A DNA stretch of 7,575 nucleotides, from positions 1 to 7,575 of the forward strand of contig JBKKAR010000046.1 in NCBI GenBank assembly GCA_046714355.1, given 5' to 3'. The DNA comes from JACDAN01 sp046714355 (GTDB taxonomy: Bacteria; Actinomycetota; Thermoleophilia; Gaiellales; Gaiellaceae). Each line of letters begins with the position of its first letter. Positions within the stretch are counted from its first letter, which is position 1. The position numbers were made by a program, and so were the translations under genes. Shown here piece by piece: positions 5,565-7,575 of the stretch. The notes under the pieces are model-generated. The model was not told the origin of the DNA. It did no database searches and saw only the letters and a program-made list of their open reading frames with translations.

Positions 5565-6413
5565 GTGCCGGAACTCCCCGAGGTCGAGACGGTTCGGGCT
5601 CGCCTCGAGCCGGTGCTGGTCGGGAGACGGTTCGAGCGGGTCGAGATCCTTGACCTCCGCGTCACCCGTCCGACTGAGCCCCGAGAGGTGGCCGCCGAGC
5701 TGGAGGGCGAGATCGTGAAGGCCGTCGAGCGGCGGGGCAAGTATCTGGTTGTTCGGTTCGAGACGGGACGGGTACTCCTGATTCACCTCCGGATGACGGG
5801 AACGCTGAGACACCTGAGAAACGGAACGCCCGAGCACGATCCGCATCTCCGGGTCGTTGTCAACCTAGACGACGGATCGGACGTTATCTACCGGGACGTC
5901 CGCAGGTTCGGGACCTGGCTCCTGCTCGAGCCCGGCGAAGACACCGACTACCTGGCGGCACGGCTCGGCGAGGAACCGCTCAGCCGCGCTTTCACGCCAG
6001 CGAGCCTCACGGCGCGCTTCAACCGCCGCCGAGCGCCCGTCAAGGCCGCTCTCCTCGACCAGCGAGCCGCGGCCGGCATAGGGAACATCTACGCCGACGA
6101 GGCTCTCTGGCGCGCGCAGGTCCATCCGCTTCGCGCCGCCGGCGACCTCGACGAAGTGGAAGTCAAGCGGCTGCACAAGGCGGTTCGTGACGCTCTCAAA
6201 GCGGGGATCGCTCGTCAGGGCACGACCCTCCGCGACTACCGCACCCCCGACGGCGAAGCGGGCACCATGCAGACGGCCCTCCGCGTCTACGGGCGCGAGG
6301 GCGAGCCGTGCTACCGGTGCGGCGAGCAGATCGGCAAGACCCGCGTGGGCGGCCGGGGGACCTGGTTCTGCCCGAGCTGCCAGCCGCTCGTCCCGAACGG
6401 AACCGGCGGCTGA
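5565..6413 (+). CDS. mutM: Formamidopyrimidine-DNA glycosylase (Fpg/MutM)
   Basis: This 282-residue bifunctional DNA glycosylase/AP lyase excises 8-oxoguanine and formamidopyrimidines. Its start is fixed by chemistry: the mature protein must begin PELPEVETV, with Pro2 as the Schiff-base nucleophile and Glu3 as catalytic acid, and GTG 5565 immediately precedes Pro. Other family residues are Lys59 in RRGKYL, Met78 in HLRMTG (fills the void left by the flipped base), Arg114-Arg115-Phe116 in RDVRRFG (strand insertion), and the helix-two-turn-helix region with GIGNIYADE (Asn175). The C-terminal zinc finger has Cys250, Cys253, Cys270 and Cys273, with Arg265 in GRGTWFC at the DNA-binding hairpin. 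All key residues are present, so the protein should be active. Nei-type enzymes share the fold, but the N-terminus PELPEVETVR and Lys59 context fit MutM better. It is 29 bp from the phosphorylase gene and 1 bp from the epimerase gene. Confidence 0.97.
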   Translation: MPELPEVETVRARLEPVLVGRRFERVEILDLRVTRPTEPREVAAELEGEIVKAVERRGKYLVVRFETGRVLLIHLRMTGTLRHLRNGTPEHDPHLRVVVNLDDGSDVIYRDVRRFGTWLLLEPGEDTDYLAARLGEEPLSRAFTPASLTARFNRRRAPVKAALLDQRAAAGIGNIYADEALWRAQVHPLRAAGDLDEVEVKRLHKAVRDALKAGIARQGTTLRDYRTPDGEAGTMQTALRVYGREGEPCYRCGEQIGKTRVGGRGTWFCPSCQPLVPNGTGG

Positions 6414-6414
6414 C

Positions 6415-7341
6415 GTGAGGATCGTCGTCACCGGCGGAGCCGGATTCATCGGCTCCCACGTGACGGACGCTTTCCTCGAGCGTGGAGACGAGGTGCTGGT
6501 CGTGGACGACTTCTCGTCCGGCAACCGCGAGAACCTCCCTGAGAGCGCGACGCTGGCCGAGCTCGACATCGCCGACGGGGACCGCGTCCAGCAGGCGTTC
6601 TCCGACTTCGACCCCGACTTCGTCTGCCACCTCGCCGCTCAGTCGAGCGTGACCGTCTCCGTTGCGGACCCCCAGCGCGACTTTGCGTCGAACGTGCTCG
6701 GAACGTTCAACGTCGTCCGCTGCGCGACCGAGGTTGGTGCTCGGACCGCGTTCTCCTCGACCGGCGGAGCGCTCTACGGCGAGGGCGCTCCGATTCCGAC
6801 GCCCGAGACCTACGTCCCCCAGCCGCTTTCCCCCTACGGCGCAGGGAAGCAGGCGGCGGAGGCGTACGTGGCGACGTTGCAGCGCTTCCACGGCGTGAGC
6901 CACGTCGTGCTCCGGCTCGGGAACGTCTACGGCCCGAGGCAGAACCCGCACGGCGAAGCGGGTGTCGTCGCGATTTTCAGCGAGCGCCTCCTGCTCCGGC
7001 AGCCTCTGGTCGTCTACGGGCACGGGACGCCGACGCGCGACTACGTCCACGTCCGAGACATCGCCCGGGCGTTCGTGACGCTTGCGGATGCCGACGTCGC
7101 CGGGACGTTCAACCTCGGGTGGGGACGGGAGGTCTCCGTGCTGGAGGTGTTGGGAGGTCTTCAGCGCGCGGCCGGGACGACCGACGAGCCGCAGCTGGAG
7201 CCCCTCAGGGCTGGGGAGCTCACCAGGAGCGCAATCGATTCCACGGCTGCCGCGACCGCGTTCGGCTGGCGACCCGAGGTCGCGCTGGACGACGGCCTGG
7301 CCGACACGTTCGCCTGGTACGCCGCGCGGCAAACCGCCTAG
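6415..7341 (+). CDS. NAD-dependent epimerase/dehydratase, GalE-like
   Basis: This 308-residue extended short-chain dehydrogenase acts on nucleotide sugars, most likely as a UDP-glucose 4-epimerase or relative. The Rossmann motif TGGAGFIGSH (6-15) is followed by the acidic VVDDFSSGNRENL (Asp31-Asp32, NAD ribose binding), HLAAQSSV (72-79), the catalytic Ser/Thr in SSTGGALYGEG (114-124), and YGAGK with Tyr141 and Lys145. Substrate-domain text includes LRLGNVYGPRQ and GTPTRDYVHVRDIARAF. GTG 6415 starts exactly at the conserved first strand (VRIVVTGG). Possible upstream in-frame starts lie inside mutM and would add an Arg/Ala-rich nonsense extension. It begins one base after the mutM stop, so it is probably co-transcribed although functionally unrelated to DNA repair. 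Its exact sugar cannot be assigned; a GDP- or dTDP-sugar dehydratase role is less likely because the catalytic acid pair of dehydratases is not seen. Confidence 0.88.
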   Translation: MRIVVTGGAGFIGSHVTDAFLERGDEVLVVDDFSSGNRENLPESATLAELDIADGDRVQQAFSDFDPDFVCHLAAQSSVTVSVADPQRDFASNVLGTFNVVRCATEVGARTAFSSTGGALYGEGAPIPTPETYVPQPLSPYGAGKQAAEAYVATLQRFHGVSHVVLRLGNVYGPRQNPHGEAGVVAIFSERLLLRQPLVVYGHGTPTRDYVHVRDIARAFVTLADADVAGTFNLGWGREVSVLEVLGGLQRAAGTTDEPQLEPLRAGELTRSAIDSTAAATAFGWRPEVALDDGLADTFAWYAARQTA

Positions 7342-7373
7342 GTCCCGCGCAGGAATCCGGCAGGACCCCGCTG

Positions 7374-7379
7374 TACTCT
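7374..7379 (+). promoter_or_regulatory. Possible -10 element of the last gene
   Basis: TACTCT in the 73-bp gap after the epimerase gene fits TAnnnT. A start about 7 nt downstream would give a leader of roughly 29 nt carrying GGAG (7406-7409), 5 nt before ATG 7415. A GTG at 7387, 7 nt after the hexamer, opens a frame that stops after 11 codons, so it is not the gene start. No -35 hexamer is evident. Confidence 0.28.
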
Positions 7380-7414
7380 CAAAGAGGTGCGCGGAGCCCA
7401 GTCCCGGAGCCTCG

Positions 7415-7575
7415 ATGGCTGAAGCGGCCGCGTCTGCGGTCCGCGCTCGCGCGCTCGCGCCCGATCTCGGCCAGGTTGCCGTCGGAGTCGGCACCGCCGC
7501 CGGTATCGGCGCCCTCGGCGCGGCCGACGGCGGCTACTTCCCGCCGGCCTGGGGCTGGACCGCGCTCATCGCGCT
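7415..7575 (+). CDS. Probable polytopic membrane protein, N-terminus only
   Basis: The frame from ATG 7415 stays open to the window end (53 complete codons). It begins with a short Ala/Arg-rich cytoplasmic-looking stretch, MAEAAASAVRARALAPDLG. A hydrophobic, Gly/Ala-rich segment follows (VAVGVGTAAGIGALGAA), then DGGYFPPAWGW and the start of a second hydrophobic stretch (TALIA). A first helix, a short aromatic-Pro loop and another helix suggest an integral membrane protein with many helices. The GGYFP..WGW pattern recalls O-antigen ligase/polymerase-like proteins of Thermoleophilia, and a sugar-nucleotide epimerase lies just upstream, but this name is a guess from memory. The start is supported by GGAG 5 nt upstream and by the lack of in-frame starts nearby. 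Confidence 0.6.
   Translation, partial: MAEAAASAVRARALAPDLGQVAVGVGTAAGIGALGAADGGYFPPAWGWTALIA

Noticed and set aside
7341..7367. GGTCC ... GGACC inverted repeat after the epimerase, as a terminator
   Set aside because: The arms are only 5 bp around a long imperfect loop and no T-run follows, so it is too weak to call.
6196..7494. 432-codon minus-strand open frame antisense to mutM and the epimerase
   Set aside because: It crosses two genuine genes and a gap with no domain signature, as expected by chance in GC-rich DNA.
1..7575. CRISPR arrays, tRNA or rRNA genes, phage or toxin-antitoxin modules
   Set aside because: No regularly spaced repeats, cloverleaf-like segments or recognisable phage or toxin motifs were seen on either strand.

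Overview
The window is a GC-rich stretch with strong G/C bias at third codon positions and frequent GTG/TTG starts. Its start sites often lie directly behind a -10-like hexamer with no leader. Together with the protein types this suggests a high-GC actinobacterium, most likely of the Thermoleophilia (Gaiellales/Solirubrobacterales) type. That placement is an inference from sequence style, not from a marker gene.

Layout. (1) Positions 1-566 hold the C-terminal part of an aldo/keto reductase, cut by the window edge. (2) 584-1708 encodes a complete alanine dehydrogenase (ald). (3) 1709-2918 is an accessory-looking insert. It holds a degenerate small reading frame, a stand-alone TPR protein (1858-2772) with a strong GGAGG ribosome site, and on the minus strand a short relic of an IS5-type transposase that long-ORF calling misses. 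(4) 2919-3056 (minus) encodes an unlisted 45-residue single-pass membrane protein. It diverges from phosphopentomutase (deoB, 3077-4243) with only 20 bp between start codons, and the two genes appear to share one symmetric -10 element. (5) deoB overlaps a pyrimidine-nucleoside phosphorylase gene (4240-5535) by 4 bp. (6) mutM/fpg (5565-6413) has a perfect 17-bp hairpin and a -10-like hexamer directly against its GTG. It is followed one base later by a GalE-like NAD-dependent epimerase (6415-7341). (7) The window ends inside the N-terminus of a probable polytopic membrane protein (7415 onward).

How the genes work together. The phosphorylase releases deoxyribose-1-phosphate or ribose-1-phosphate from pyrimidine nucleosides, and DeoB converts these to the 5-phosphates, so the overlapping pair is a nucleoside salvage/catabolic unit. 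MutM repairs oxidised guanine in DNA. The epimerase and the membrane protein after it may belong to cell-surface sugar metabolism. Most of the window is ordinary housekeeping. The points worth a second look are the shared divergent promoter with its tiny membrane protein, the mutM start-site hairpin, and the relic-bearing TPR insert. I saw no convincing new multi-gene system.
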